Shown: positions 52,582-63,458 of the stretch, piece after piece
How positions within the stretch are numbered: the stretch's first letter is position 1
How the letters are laid out: each line of letters starts with the position of its first letter
From: Thereva unica
Taxonomy: Eukaryota > Arthropoda > Insecta > Diptera > Therevidae
Direction of reading: 5' to 3'
NCBI GenBank assembly: GCA_949987705.1
Contig: OX465281.1
Location: 162,144,393-162,208,392, forward strand
Length of the DNA stretch: 64,000 bases
Translations under genes and position numbers: made by a program
Notes under the pieces: generated by a model
Told to the model about the DNA's origin: nothing
The model's database searches: none
Seen by the model: the letters and a program-made list of their open reading frames with translations, nothing else

Positions 52582-54513
52582 ATGAAAAGAATGGGAATAA
52601 GTAAACGACATTTGCGTCGATTAGTAAAAAAAGAAAGAGAACGGTTGCGCGAACGATTAAATCGAGGCAATTTGAGCCTCAGAAGTGAAAACGTTGCGGA
52701 AAGTGACATTAATCCGATTTCCAATAATACCGGAAATACCAGGCAAAACAGGGCAGATAGCGAAATGAACTTAACTCCCAGTTATAGTGACAGTACAGTC
52801 AACTCTGTGATCGGTGGTGAAAAAAATTTAAGGGAGAAATTAGTGGACTGGTGCAGACAGTGTAGACCAACCAGGAAATGCTGCGAAACACTTTTGAAAA
52901 TATTGAATTCAGAAGGTCTAAATGTACCGCTCTCCATGAAAACTCTTTTAAAAGTTGATTCGAGAGTAATGGACATAAGAACAGTGACACCGGGGAAATA
53001 TTATCATTTTGGCATAGAGAACCAAATTAAAAAAATTCCTAATCTAAGAAGATATGACAGTGTACATATTGATGTGGGAGTTGATGGCCTACCGCTTTTT
53101 AAAAGTTCCGGAAAAACACTCTGGCCTGTATTAGGTAAAATTATTAATATCGAAAATATAAAGGTATTTTTAATTGGAGCTTATCTGGGAGACAAAAAGC
53201 CAGCTAATATAGATAATTACCTGCATGATTTCGTTAGTGAGACGAAAAAGTTAATGAGAGATGGAATTATGATAGAGGAGAGACGCATAGATTTTAAAAT
53301 TAGATGTTTCATCTGCGATGCACCTGCACGAGCTTTCCTGACGGGTACATATGGACATAACTCCTTCAATGGTTGCAGCAAATGTACGCAACATGGACAA
53401 CAAATAGAACATGTGGTTACATATAGTGTAACTGCTGGTGATTTGCGCACAGATACCAGTTTTACACGACGAGAGAATTTAAATCACCATCATAAACCAT
53501 ACTTTCAAAACCAACAAAGTTTGTTGGAAACTGTGGGAATTGGAATGATCTCTCAGTTCCCTTTAGATCCAATGCACCTTTTGGATTTAGGAGTTAGTCG
53601 TAAGATTCTTCTTGCAACACTAGATGGAAAAACGCGTAAAAAACTAACTAAAGAAGAGAAGCAGCGATTATCTTTCAGACAACTTTCACTTACAGCTTTA
53701 ATCCCTAAGGAATTTGCTCGGAAATCTAGAAGTTTTGAATATATAAGAAGATTTAAAGCAACAGAATTTCGACTATTTATACTATATACAGGAATAATTG
53801 TTATGAAGGACATAGTAAGTAATGACCAATATTATCATTTTTTACTACTGTTCTGTGCATATCGTATGATATCGTGTCCGAAAAGCTATGCGTCAAATCT
53901 TGATGTAGCTAACGAGATGCTCTGTGAATTTGTAAAAACATTTTCTATAATTTATGGTGCAAATAGCGTCACTTATAATGTTCATGGTTTATTGCATATA
54001 ACACAGTGCATTACAGAACTTGGTTTTATTAACACTTTTTCGGCATATCCCTTCGAAAAATTTTTGCAGGAAATAAAGAGGAGTACGAGAAAACCATTGA
54101 AAATATTGCAACAGCTTTTCAATAAATATTCTGGAGAACAAATCGTATCAACGCCCCAAGTAATTGGTTTTAAAAAAAATCGGAACGGAAAAATAGTGAG
54201 CCATCGGTTGAATTCACAATATTTAGGTCTTTCACAACCGGATAACTTTTGCTGTATAAAGCCGTACATTCCTGTGCAAATTGTAAAATTTATAGATCGT
54301 GATGAAGGATATATTAGCGGAAGGCGAGTTTTAAATCTTCGAAATTTTTTTGAAGAACCAGTACAGTCACTCACTTTGGGAATATCTTTGTCAGATGGAA
54401 TCACGGCAGAAAATACCGAAACTTTTCGTATAGATGAAATAGCTTTTAAATTTATGTGTTTGCCGTGTGAAGAAAATGTCGTACTTATCCCTATCCTTCA
54501 CCAATGCATTTAG
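52582..54513 (+). CDS. TNP2-like (Transposase_21 type) transposase
   Basis: 643 codons, one open frame. A basic N-terminus (KKERERLRERLNR) and a Ser/Asn-rich linker come first. The conserved order is that of plant TNP2: VGVDGLPLFKSSGKTLWPVL (Asp168), ICDAPARAFL followed by CSKC (Asp246), FPLDPMHLLDLGVSRKIL (Asp329; compare the LD.MH.EKN motif of TNP2), FKATEFRLFILYTG, NVHGLLHI, and FPFEKFLQEIKR (Glu near 491), so a DDE set is plausible. Presumed to bind and cut the CCCAG ends. The first ATG follows a 5' region with TATA-poor sequence. Animal relatives of this family are usually annotated as uncharacterised. Confidence 0.8.
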   Translation: MKRMGISKRHLRRLVKKERERLRERLNRGNLSLRSENVAESDINPISNNTGNTRQNRADSEMNLTPSYSDSTVNSVIGGEKNLREKLVDWCRQCRPTRKCCETLLKILNSEGLNVPLSMKTLLKVDSRVMDIRTVTPGKYYHFGIENQIKKIPNLRRYDSVHIDVGVDGLPLFKSSGKTLWPVLGKIINIENIKVFLIGAYLGDKKPANIDNYLHDFVSETKKLMRDGIMIEERRIDFKIRCFICDAPARAFLTGTYGHNSFNGCSKCTQHGQQIEHVVTYSVTAGDLRTDTSFTRRENLNHHHKPYFQNQQSLLETVGIGMISQFPLDPMHLLDLGVSRKILLATLDGKTRKKLTKEEKQRLSFRQLSLTALIPKEFARKSRSFEYIRRFKATEFRLFILYTGIIVMKDIVSNDQYYHFLLLFCAYRMISCPKSYASNLDVANEMLCEFVKTFSIIYGANSVTYNVHGLLHITQCITELGFINTFSAYPFEKFLQEIKRSTRKPLKILQQLFNKYSGEQIVSTPQVIGFKKNRNGKIVSHRLNSQYLGLSQPDNFCCIKPYIPVQIVKFIDRDEGYISGRRVLNLRNFFEEPVQSLTLGISLSDGITAENTETFRIDEIAFKFMCLPCEENVVLIPILHQCI

Positions 54514-54618
54514 TACAACTAATTGATTCCTTTAAGAAAATGGACAAAGAAAATATTATTCCAAGAAAGTTTAAAAGAGAAGCTTTGAGGATGAGCAAAG
54601 CAACAGTAGGAATGCCTA

Positions 54619-55361
54619 ATGTTATACCAGGTACATAAAATAAAGTTTGTAGGAAGAAAATTTCAAAAAATTGTGTTTTTAGAATCACATACATTAAAGG
54701 ATATTATGAAGGAGTTATCTGAAATGAAAAAAAAAATCGATCGACTCACGGTGCAGAATGAAGAGCTGAAAACCCAGAATACCGAATTAATAAATTTAAT
54801 TGCGGAAAGTAATGCATTTCTAAAAGAGTGTTTAAAAAGGCGCGCAGAGGAAAATTAAACGGATAAGAGATTCCCCATTGACACAAAGGAGGCATTACAA
54901 AAATTAGATTCAGACATAACTGAACAAGAGGATGAAATTGTTAGTTAAAATTATAAATACGTTAAAATTTTTATTTCATGTTCTTTCTGTTACAGATAGC
55001 CGCGATGAAGACTATTATATTTCCTGGTGGTTTGCAGAAACAATTTCACAGGCTTTTCTGCAAAGAAGTTATTTTAGAATTTAATTACGACGGCGTTCAA
55101 GGGAAGGAAGCTTTTAAACAATTTAAAAACATAAATGCAGCACTATTTAGTAAATACTATTTATTAGAATTATTTTTAATTTTCCTCCTAATGCTTTATT
55201 GTCAAATTTACAGAAGTTCTTTCAAAGGATGGCTATTCAGAAAAGGAATATATTGAGGATATCAGGACAGCATTTCGTGCTGTTAAAAATAGATACCACA
55301 AAAATATCTGCGTGCAGAAAAAAAATTGGAAGGGACAAGCAAAAATTTTATGTGTAATTTA
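54619..55361 (+). pseudogene. Coiled-coil/DUF4806 protein, intron-containing, with in-frame stop
   Basis: Codons 54619-54855 encode a coiled coil (MKKKIDRLTVQNEELKTQN). After a TAA at 54856-54858 the same frame continues with FPIDTKEALQKLDSDI, the start of a DUF4806-like domain. Intron 1 is 54940-54995 (GTTAGT...TTACAG), intron 2 55150-55213 (GTAAAT...TTACAG). Joined reading frames give IIFPGGLQKQF, YDGVQGKEAFKQF and EKEYIEDIRTAFRAVKNRY, ending at TAA 55359-55361. DUF4806 proteins accompany TNP2-like transposases in other insect elements, as I recall. An upstream open stretch (about 54485-54637) may be a first exon. The stop makes it doubtful as a working gene. Confidence 0.6.
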
Positions 55362-55630
55362 AGTTTTAATTAATATAAGTAATTTTGGATTTTTTTAATT
55401 TGAGAATACTGTGAATTTTAGTTGTAATGAATTTAATATAATATTTAATATATATTTAGTTGAAATGAATTTAAAATAATTTATTTTGAAAATAAATTTT
55501 ATTTAGAGAAAGTTAAAGGTTTTATTTTCAAAGAAATTAAATATATCTCAATAATTTATAATTTTCTGTTGCAATAAATAATTGGAGTAATATTTTCTCT
55601 TCAGAAAATAAGTTCGTCTTTGTAGGTGGG

Positions 55631-55990
55631 CAGTAAGTACTTACATCATCACGACGCAATAATTACTGCTTTCAGGGGTTACCTTTCCTGCATGAAGTAA
55701 GTCCTTACCTGTAAGGGAGACAGTAAGCACTTACTTTCTCAGGATATTGTAATTGCTGTTTTCAGCAGTTACATTTCCTGCCTGAAGTAAGGCCTTACCT
55801 GTAAGGGAGACAGTAAGCACTTACTTTCTCAGGATATTGTAATTGCTGTTTTCAGCGGTTACCTTTCCTGCATGAAGTAAGTCCTTACCTGTAAGGGAGA
55901 CAGTAAGCACTTACCAGCCTAGGACATGTCCGTGTAAAAGTAATCGGTTCTGTAATAAGGAAAGTAATCGATTGACCTTACCAGTACCAT
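55631..55990. repeat. Subterminal tandem repeats, 90-bp unit, four copies
   Basis: CAGTAAG(C/T)ACTTAC recurs at 55631, 55721, 55811 and 55901. The unit includes two palindromes, GTAAGCACTTAC and CCTTACCTGTAAGG. CACTA-type elements carry subterminal transposase-binding repeats in this position. Confidence 0.8.
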
Positions 55991-56033
55991 CTTACAGAAT
56001 CGGTCCGGTAACCGCTACATTTCCTGCTGGGAC

Positions 56034-57246
56034 CTTTTATGGACAAACATTGAAACAAGCTAAAAACACATCCCAGCAGGAAAATCAGTAATTACTGAAC
56101 ACAGTAATAGGTGTTTTCTTGCAAGAATCAGTATGGTTATCCTCACGTATTACAATGTAATGCAAAAAGTAGTAAATCAACCTTTAAATCGATATTTCGA
56201 ACATTTATTCTTTTATTTTCTCTCTGTTTTGTTTGCCCATTTGACACATTTCCTTTGGAGCTTGTTTGATCTTGTTTTCAATTGTGTGCGGGATTTCGTC
56301 ATTCTACGTCATTCGTCGATTACCGTCCTAGGACATCACAATGGAAATGTAATCGATTCCGTAACGCAAAAAGTAATGCAAAGAATTTTTCGGATGGATT
56401 ACAACTTCGATGCCACAACCATTACTTTTCCTGCTGGGATAGTTCACATGCACATATAACACCAACACACAGCATAAACACTAAAGAACTTGCGCAAAGG
56501 CCTTTACTTACCTGAAGACAACTGGAACACACTTATAACGCACTTTTTACGCGAAATTATGCGCGGGCGACTTCGCGAATAGCACCAGCGAACAAACGTC
56601 AAAATGAAACTTCACGTATTGTCATGGTGTGATACATGAAATCGAAGTAAAATTTAAAGAGGATTTCAATGGTGTGGCCAGAAAGGCAAAATATTTTATG
56701 TGTAAAAAGATATTTAGATAAAATAAATTTTTTTTATAAAAGGTAGTGAGTGTGAAAGAGAAAGAAAACAAAAAGGATAAAAAGAACGAGATACATATAT
56801 TTTCAAAATTACATTGACAAAAATATATGTGGCCATTTTGAATAAAAATAGTAAGAATGTTGGTGTTTGAATATGGACCGTTGCTTTCCTGGCTATAAAA
56901 TCCGAGCACCAATAGCACTCATCACCAGTCGCTTGGTAGCAGCAAACGAATTGAGTGATCAAACTTCTATATGCTAAATAGTAATTGAAGTTATATATGC
57001 TCAAAGATTTGCAAGAACTTCAAATGTTAAAAAGGACTTGGATAAATATTAAGTGATTGTGTCACACATATGCCAATTAGGTTATAGTGGCGCTGAATGC
57101 TTATATTTCAAAGTCCAGTAGCATAAGTATATAAAATTATATTAAAGTTGTTTTATATATTTAAATTTTTTCATAAATAAAGAAAACTTGATTGTTATCT
57201 GACGCGTTTTATTTCTATTCCTAAACTCTTCAGTTTGCATTTAACA
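56034..57246 (+). repeat. BEL-B 3' LTR, right part (with MITE)
   Basis: Matches 22512-23227 and 32524-32637. The E1 target (AGTATATAAAA near 57126) is intact here. TATA box CTATAAAAT near 56892. Interrupted by the MITE at 56072-56438. Confidence 0.9.
56072..56438. mobile_element. 367-bp MITE of the CCCAGCAGG family
   Basis: Ends CCCAGCAGGAAAA and TTTTCCTGCTGGG. The duplication AT (56070-56071, 56439-56440) is confirmed by the uninterrupted AAAACACATAGTTC at about 22545. It shares ends and duplication length with the TNP2 transposon and is probably mobilised by it. Confidence 0.82.
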
Positions 57247-57251
57247 CTAAG

Positions 57252-58076
57252 GATATGTACAAATGCTTAGTGATGAGGGGGCTGTTGAATTCCTTAGACC
57301 ACATTTTTATACAACCTAGGACTGAACTGTCCTTGGAGGAAATATAATTAATGTGGGTGGAAAAATCCATCTTACTTTCAAACCTGACCCCTAGATCGAT
57401 CACAGAGTTAACTCGGGAAAGTGTGTTGTTAAGGAAAGTGTAGTCATAAGTCAGTGGACCATGTTTCCTGCAAAATATCATGACCTCATACTTACTAATA
57501 TTGAGTACCAGGTTGTTGTTGGAACACCAAGAATAGAATGTGTTCAGGTCAACTTGTAAAAGTTTGCAATCCTCAATACTTCTTACATAACGGTAGAGTT
57601 TAATGTCATCAGCGTAAATAAGGATTTGACAGTTCTTTAACAAGGCAACAATGTCATCAATTGAAAGAATAAAAAGAAGAGGGCCGAGGTGACTACCTTG
57701 CGGGACTCCAGATGACGCTTCGATGTTTCTAGATTTAGCCCCGCGGAATAAAACCTGGTAAATTCTGTCGGCTAAGTACGACTGGAACCATACCATAAGG
57801 GCAGGCGGGAGAACTTGTCAAAAGCCTTACTGAAGTCAGTGTAAACACAGTCGGTTTGGCAGCCGCTAACAAAGCCTCGAACTGGGTGAGAAGAGAACTC
57901 AAGTAGATTAGTAGTAGTAGAACGAGCTGCAAGAAAACCATGTTGATTAGTTGAGATAAGTCTCTTGCAGATTGGGGCGATAGCAGAATAAATAATAGAT
58001 TCGGAAAGTTTAGGGATACAGGATAGTTTCGCAATAGGTCTGTTTGTATAATATTTGCCAATGGTTGAAGAATATT
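57252..58076 (-). pseudogene. Non-LTR retrotransposon RT domain fragment
   Basis: Minus strand: NRPIAKLSCIPKL, YTDFSKAFDK (motif A), SGVPQGSHLGPLLF, YADDIKLYR (catalytic motif). A short deletion with frameshift lies between motif A and VWFQSYL (near 57790). It continues at 22063. The 5' part is missing; BEL-D begins at about 58077. Confidence 0.85.
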
Positions 58077-58295
58077 TGCCTTATAAAAAATTAAACAGCA
58101 CGAGCACTAATTTAAAAAACATTTTATTTCTTCCAATCTCATAGCAAAAACTGAACATATAAAAATTAGATTTTCTTTTGTTAATGACGGAAAACCCAAA
58201 AACGAAGCAAGCGAAAATTTCCCCAACAACCACTTTTACTGTAGAGTGTCTACTGCTCGAACAGTAAGAAGGGCTGCTACGACTGATCTTTAACA
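58077..58295 (-). repeat. BEL-D 3' LTR
   Basis: Minus strand starts TGTTAAAGATCAG right after the purine tract AGGTGGGCGGAATA and ends about TATAAGGCA. The left end is approximate. Confidence 0.55.
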
Positions 58296-59392
58296 TATTC
58301 CGCCCACCTTGAAAGGTCCTGGGGCCCTTTCAATGCTGGAATTTGGGAATAGAAGCGCCAACTTCCCTATTGGGCGTTGAATGATTCCATTCTGCGTTTT
58401 GATGGTTGCAACGCGGACCAACTGATCCTTACCAGGATTTGTTTTGATCACACGTCCTAAGGCCCAGGCTCTTGCTGGAAGATGAGTATCCATTATCAAA
58501 ACCATGTCGTCTATCTTAATGTTGGTTGACGGTTTAATCCATTTTTGACGTTGCTGTAGTGTTGACAGGTAGTCTTGCTGCCACCTTTTCCAAAATTGTT
58601 GTTTCAATGATTGGACATATAGCCAGCGCGTTTTGAAGTTCTTTACGTTTTCGTTCAGCGGAATCTCGACCTGCTGCTGCAAGGGTCCGCCGCAGAGAAA
58701 GTGAGATGGCGTTAAAACTTCCAGGTCTTCAGGGTTGTCTGTTAACGCTGTTAGTGGGCGGGAATTTAAATTTCCTTCGATTTCGCATAACAACGTGTAA
58801 AATTCTCCATAGGTTGAATGAGCAGCCCCAATGATGCGTTTCATGTGAAACTGAACACTGCGTATGCCGGCCTCCCACAGGCCTCCAAAGCGGGGATCGC
58901 AGGAGGAATGAACTTCCATTGAATCTGATTTTCCGCTAGAAATCCATATATTTTTTCACGCTGATGTTTGTCTTGGAAGTCTTGATTGACTTCAGATAGT
59001 TTTCTAATAGCTCCATGAAAATTTGTTACGTTATCACTATAAATGACGGTTACTGTTCCTCGTCTCGATAAAAATCGCTTGAATGCAGCTATGAAACTTT
59101 CTGTCGATACATCGTCGACCATCTCGAGGTGCAGGGCCTTAGTCGTCATGCAGATGAAAAGAGCGATCCAAGCCTTCACTTGTTTGGCTCCTCTGCCCTT
59201 CCAGGTCCGTAACGAGAATGGGCCGGCGTAGTCGACGCCGGTATGAGTAAACGGTTTCCCGATGAAGAGTCGTGATGCCGGAAGATCTCCCATTTTCTGT
59301 TGATGTCCTATTGATCGATGCCTGGTGCAAATTACGCAGTTCTGAACCACCTTTCGAACCAGGTACTTGAGCCTCAATATCCAAAATTTCAA
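58296..59392 (-). pseudogene. BEL-D integrase, core and C-terminal domain
   Basis: CVICTRHRSIGH, GVDYAGPF, YSDNVTNF, then a frame change near 58880-58915 and FGGLWEAG, LNSRPLTAL, HFLCGGPL, FWKRWQQDYL, DDMVLIMD. DDE residues are present but the frame is broken between the second Asp and Glu. Confidence 0.87.
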
Positions 59393-59794
59393 TTAGATAT
59401 TTCCTTCCAGTAATTTTCCTCCTCCGTGCAACAATTTCAAATGATAATATGATACAATCAGACGACTTAACGGTGATTCCTTGGGAAGTAGAACTGGGTG
59501 ACGTTGATCGTATGGTAAATGAGCGTGTATTAAGCGTCCGCCCACCCTGAGCACACCCTGTTGATCCAAGAAGGGATCAAATGATGATATTCTGGATTTT
59601 GGTGAAACTTGATTACCTGCTTTGATGATACTCAGCTCATGTGGAAAAGATGAGTGTTGCGCGATTTTTATCACCGTACTTGTAGCTGATTGCAATTCTC
59701 GTGTTGACAGAAATTCGCTCGAATTCCTGGTTGATTTATTTCGTGCATTAGATACGAACCTTAATATGTATGCGACTATTGGAATTAACTGCAT
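59393..59794 (-). pseudogene. BEL-D pre-integrase and zinc-region start
   Basis: AYILRFVSN, SFDPFLDQQGVLRVGGRL, HPVLLPKESPLSRLIV and LLHGGGKLL; it ends at a stop where integrase continues in another frame. Confidence 0.8.
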
Positions 59795-60059
59795 ATAGGA
59801 AGAATATCGTAGTATTAGATCTTCTGGGACCTGTGCCGTTACATGAGCGGCTACCTTTTTTTGCTCCAGTGTTGTATCAAGTTGTGAGGGCTTGCTAGGC
59901 AGTTTGATTGTCGTGGCTTGCAGAAAGTCTGGTCCATTCCATCACAGTTTGTTGTCCGCAATATCGCTTCCTTGTAATCCCCGAGAAGCCACGTCTGCAG
60001 GATTCACTAACGATGGAACGTGATTCCACATTTCGATGGGTAGCGTTTCTTTTCTAATA

Positions 60060-60157
60060 CAGTCCCCGAAATAATTATCGGTTCACATAAAAAATTTAAC
60101 GCTTTGCTTTCGCTTTTGAGGTTTTCATGGGTGAACCTATAATTATTTCGGTGACTG
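60060..60157. mobile_element. 98-bp TA-flanked MITE (Tc1/mariner-like)
   Basis: Ends CAGTCCCCGAAATAATTAT and ATAATTATTTCGGTGACTG are inverted repeats; TA on both sides (60058-60059, 60158-60159). It lies in BEL-D pol. Confidence 0.8.
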
Positions 60158-60169
60158 TATGAGTGACGT

Positions 60170-60700
60170 TCAGTTGCCTACAAATGTTGTCCATTTTCTA
60201 GGGTGTTGTCTTAGCCATGACAAAACCACTGTAGAGTCTGTCCAGCCTATGCAGGTGATCTTGGGGATGTGTAGTTCTGCTTTTATTCTCTTCATTAATT
60301 TAGCCAGCAGGTGTGCTTCGCATAGTTCCAGTCGGGGAATGCTGATTTGTTTAATCGGTGCTAGCTTCGTTTTAGCGGTTATGATTTGGACCTTCACTCT
60401 ATTATCCATGGCGACGCGTGCGTAAATAACCGCTGCATACGCGCGTTCCGAAGCGTCGCAAAACCCATGAAGCTCAAGATGAGTGGACGTTGAGGTGCCA
60501 ATCCATCTAGGAATTTCAATTAGGGCCAACTGTTGGAGTTCCGAGAGCACACTTTTCCATTTCGTTTCCAAAGATTCTGGTAATGGATCATCCCACGAGA
60601 TTCTAGCTATCCACAGTTCCTGCATGATGCATTTAGCGATGACGGTGTAGGGGGCTAAAAGTCCTAGTGGATCGTAAATTCGACTTATAATCGACAGCAC
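60170..60700 (-). pseudogene. BEL-D RNase H region
   Basis: ISRIYDPLGLLAPYTV, ELHGFCDASERAYAA, PRLELCEAHLLAKL, WTDSTVVLSWL: the BEL connection and RNase H region. Open for 176 codons. Confidence 0.85.
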
Positions 60701-60766
60701 TTGACGTTTTGTAGGAACACGATTGTGCTCAATATGAACTCTGAATGAAAAAGGATCTTTTGATGG

Positions 60767-61010
60767 TCACCATATTAAGCCGAGGGTTTTGATAGTGAGG
60801 GTGTCGTCAATATTTAATTTGTCTTCGCAGCTCACAAGATTTTTGGAGATGGTTCGTAAAACTTCAATAGATTTTGATGACCATTTATGTAATTCAAAGT
60901 GGGCCTTTTTGAGTAGTGACACTAAGTCATCCTTGTACCTAATCGCTTCGTTGATAGAGTCTGAAGAACCCATTAGATCGTCCACGTAAACATTGTTTTG
61001 TAATAATTAT
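60767..61010 (-). pseudogene. BEL-D RT, YVDD segment
   Basis: VYVDDLMGSSDS, FELHKW, KTLGLIW. Separated by shifts from the preceding RT piece. Confidence 0.8.
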
Positions 61011-61152
61011 GATCCGAGTGGGTGTGATAATCCTTCATCTTGATATAATTGCTGTAAGGTTCTCAGTGCTAGAAAAGGTGCACATGATGTTCCATACGTC
61101 ACTGTGGTAAGCATGTATTCTTGAATGTTTTCCCCGCTTGATGGCCTCCACC

Positions 61153-61455
61153 CTATTTTCTGATAACGCCGATCTTCTGGCGATACATTTTTATCATATC
61201 TGCCACGAATCCAATTTTGCCAGTACGGAATCTAAGAAGAATATCATACAGCTCCTTTTGTATTTTTGAACCGGTATGTAGAATGTCGTTCAGTGAGCAC
61301 CCTGTGGATGATTGAGCAGAACCATCGAAAACGACTCTTAGTTTTGTTGTGATATTTTCAGCCTTCACAATACCATGGTGTGGGAGAAAGAGTTCCGAAG
61401 AGTGTGATCCGAGACTTGAAGTTTCCATATGTTGTAATTTTAAATATTCGTTCAT
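61153..61455 (-). pseudogene. BEL-D RT, N-terminal segment
   Basis: ELFLPHHGIVK, TTKLRVVFDGSAQS, LNDILHTG and VADMIKMYRQ, with the motif A Asp kept (contrast BEL-C). Confidence 0.85.
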
Positions 61456-61593
61456 AAACTGTCTATATTGAGACGCGAATTGATGATTTTAGACGAACCG
61501 ACGCTCCATGGAAAAAAGTCGTGTTATTGCTTGCTGTTTTGAATATCCAAGCAATCTCGGATTGTGCTTGGAAGGAAGTCTCACTTGATATCT

Positions 61594-62358
61594 TCAAGTT
61601 GTTGACTCCTGTTTAAAGGACTTGAAGAAAATGGCTACCCCAATAATGATGTCAATCTTGGATGGACGGTCGAAATATTTATCTGCTAACTCGTTAATCG
61701 ATTTGTAGTGTTGAATAGATGATGATGATATTGGTGCTGATGGTAGATAACTGCTTACCGTGTTTAGGATATACCCTGTTGTCATGAAGGTCTCTTCAGT
61801 GAATCTTGATTTAAGGGTTAGATTAACACTACCACGGGTGCAGGTTGCCTTAGAATCTTCGCCGTCCATCCCATTTATGATTATTCTAGCATTTGTGCGT
61901 TTCAAATTTAACCTTCGGGCACAGCATTCTGATATTAACGTTAATTGCGACCCGGAGTCTAATAACGCACGACATTTGATAGTTGTTGTATTTGATAGTT
62001 GTTGTATTTGATAGTTGTTGTAGCTATCCTTAACGAGAATAATTGCTGTTGGAAGTATGTTTTGTGTTGAGTGATTCACCAAAGAATACGCTTGTTGCAC
62101 TGGAGATGCATCATGTGGAACTGATGCATCATTCTTTGATGCCGATGTGATGGAAGTTACCTTGACCACCGCTGATGATGATGAGGGTGCATTTGAAGAG
62201 AGTGGTTGGGTGCCTGTATGCAACAACGAGTGATGACGCTTGGAACATATCTGACAGTTGACTGTAGAGCGACAGTCCTTCACTAGATGCTTGCCTTTGA
62301 TACAATTGAAGCAAAAACCGTGTTTCTTGATGAAGACCTCACGATCTGAAAGTGACAA
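61594..62358 (-). pseudogene. BEL-D zinc knuckle and protease
   Basis: CFNCIKGKHLVKDC and CQICSKRHHSLLH, a Ser/Thr-rich linker, then protease RALLDSGSQLTLIS (canonical D-S-G-S) and IIIGVAIFF. Confidence 0.85.
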
Positions 62359-62491
62359 GTGTATAAATTGAGGGCAGGTGAAAAGATAATGATTTCAGTT
62401 GCACATGCTGCATGCTATTGTGGTTACTGTGTGCGTGGACTTGCCCTTCTGAGTGTAACTAAGCTGAAGTTTTGCTACTCTTGGTTGATGA

Positions 62492-63030
62492 TTATGTATC
62501 ACACTTACTTAACTCATGAATGCGGTCGTCCAGAAATTTCGTTAGGTCATTGAATGTAGGATCATCCACCGTAGCTGTTTGTCTTCTCCAAAGTTGTTCC
62601 GATTCCTTGTCTAGTTTGGACACCAGGACAAAATTTAACCAGTGGTCCCAGCGCTCCACCGGAAGTCCTAATGCCGTCATGGCTGTTTCTGATTCGTTGA
62701 ACAGATTTAAAATGGTTCGTAAACCTTCAGCAGTTGGATATCTAATACTTTCACTCTGCATTATAGTTTTTAAATGAGACTCTATTATATATATCCTTTC
62801 TTGTTATATTTTCTTTTCAGAAGCTCATATGCAGCCGTATAATTCGCCTCTGTGATTGTCAAATGTTTCAATGTTGACGTAGCGTCTCCCCGTAGTGAAG
62901 TTTTACGGTACTGGAACTTCTGTACGAGTGATAATATTTTACTGTTGTCGACCACTGATTGAAATATGTCATGGAATAAGGGCCATTCCTTATAACCCCC
63001 TTCAAATGGAGGAATAGTGATGGTTGGCAT
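62492..63030 (-). pseudogene. BEL-D gag, central part
   Basis: Two frames: 63030-62785 (IPPFEGGYKEWPLFHDIF, LTITEANYTAAYELL) and 62761-62492 (YPTAEGLRTILNLF, WDHWLNFVLVSKLD), which together form the BEL gag core. Confidence 0.82.
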
Positions 63031-63458
63031 CATGGAGGCTATACAAGGAGATATAACTCTTATGGGGAAAATAACCGGAAATTGATGCGTAGCAGAAACT
63101 AAACTTCTAGTTCATTTTTGGCCACAGATGTCGCCTAAAGCTGACGTGCCCCACATGAAGTTAGCTGAATTTTACCCATTTCGACGATTTCTTCAAAATT
63201 GTCAGCCGAAATGCAAAAAAAATCACTGGGAATTAATAAAAATTCATTGGAAAATCCACAAAATGGTTAAATACGAAAAATCAGAAGCTGATTTTTCAAG
63301 TTAGGCGTAAACATAAAATATTTTAATAGTTAACGAACTTGGGCATGAACCGGATAAATACAATCGGCCATGTTTTTCGTGGTACATGTGACTGTGGCGC
63401 CCTCATTAATCAAACGAAAATTGACAACACGGAGTTATATCTCCATGTATAGTCTCCC
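63031..63458. mobile_element. 428-bp MITE with 10-bp duplication
   Basis: TGGTTGGCAT occurs at 63021-63030 and 63459-63468. The ends GGAGGCTATACAAGGAGATA and (reverse complement of the right end) GGAGACTATACATGGAGATA are inverted repeats. A 9-10 bp duplication suggests a Mutator-like origin. It splits BEL-D gag. Confidence 0.7.

Larger units (their letters stand above)
43554..56031 (+). mobile_element. TNP2-like (EnSpm/CACTA-related) DNA transposon with DUF4806 gene
   Basis: Ends CCCAGTAGGAAAA (43554) and TTTCCTGCTGGG (to 56031) form inverted repeats. The empty site in the 5' LTR (CCTACCTTT near 22508) shows a 2-bp duplication AC (43552-43553, 56032-56033). It carries a TNP2-like transposase (52582-54513), a coiled-coil/DUF4806 gene (54619-55361) and subterminal 90-bp repeats. 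A hAT-like element with nested gypsy G2 sits in its left third; without these it would be about 4.3 kb. Direct repeats (about 43790-43967 against 55390-55608) lie near both ends. EnSpm/CACTA assignment rests on protein motifs; the termini are not CACTA. Confidence 0.8.
22064..57246 (+). mobile_element. BEL/Pao retrotransposon BEL-B with five nested insertions
   Basis: LTR ends TGTTTGACC...TTTAACA are found at 22064 (5' LTR start), 32637 (5' LTR end), 43111 (3' LTR start) and 57246 (3' LTR end). The duplication CTAAG flanks the whole at 22059-22063 and 57247-57251 within a LINE. The internal part is 32638-43110, interrupted by BEL-C. Each LTR is interrupted too, the 5' by E1 and a tandem-repeat element, the 3' by a TNP2 transposon and a MITE. 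Without insertions it would be under 7 kb. Pol has lost most of RT, all of RNase H and the integrase N-terminus, so it is not autonomous. Confidence 0.9.
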
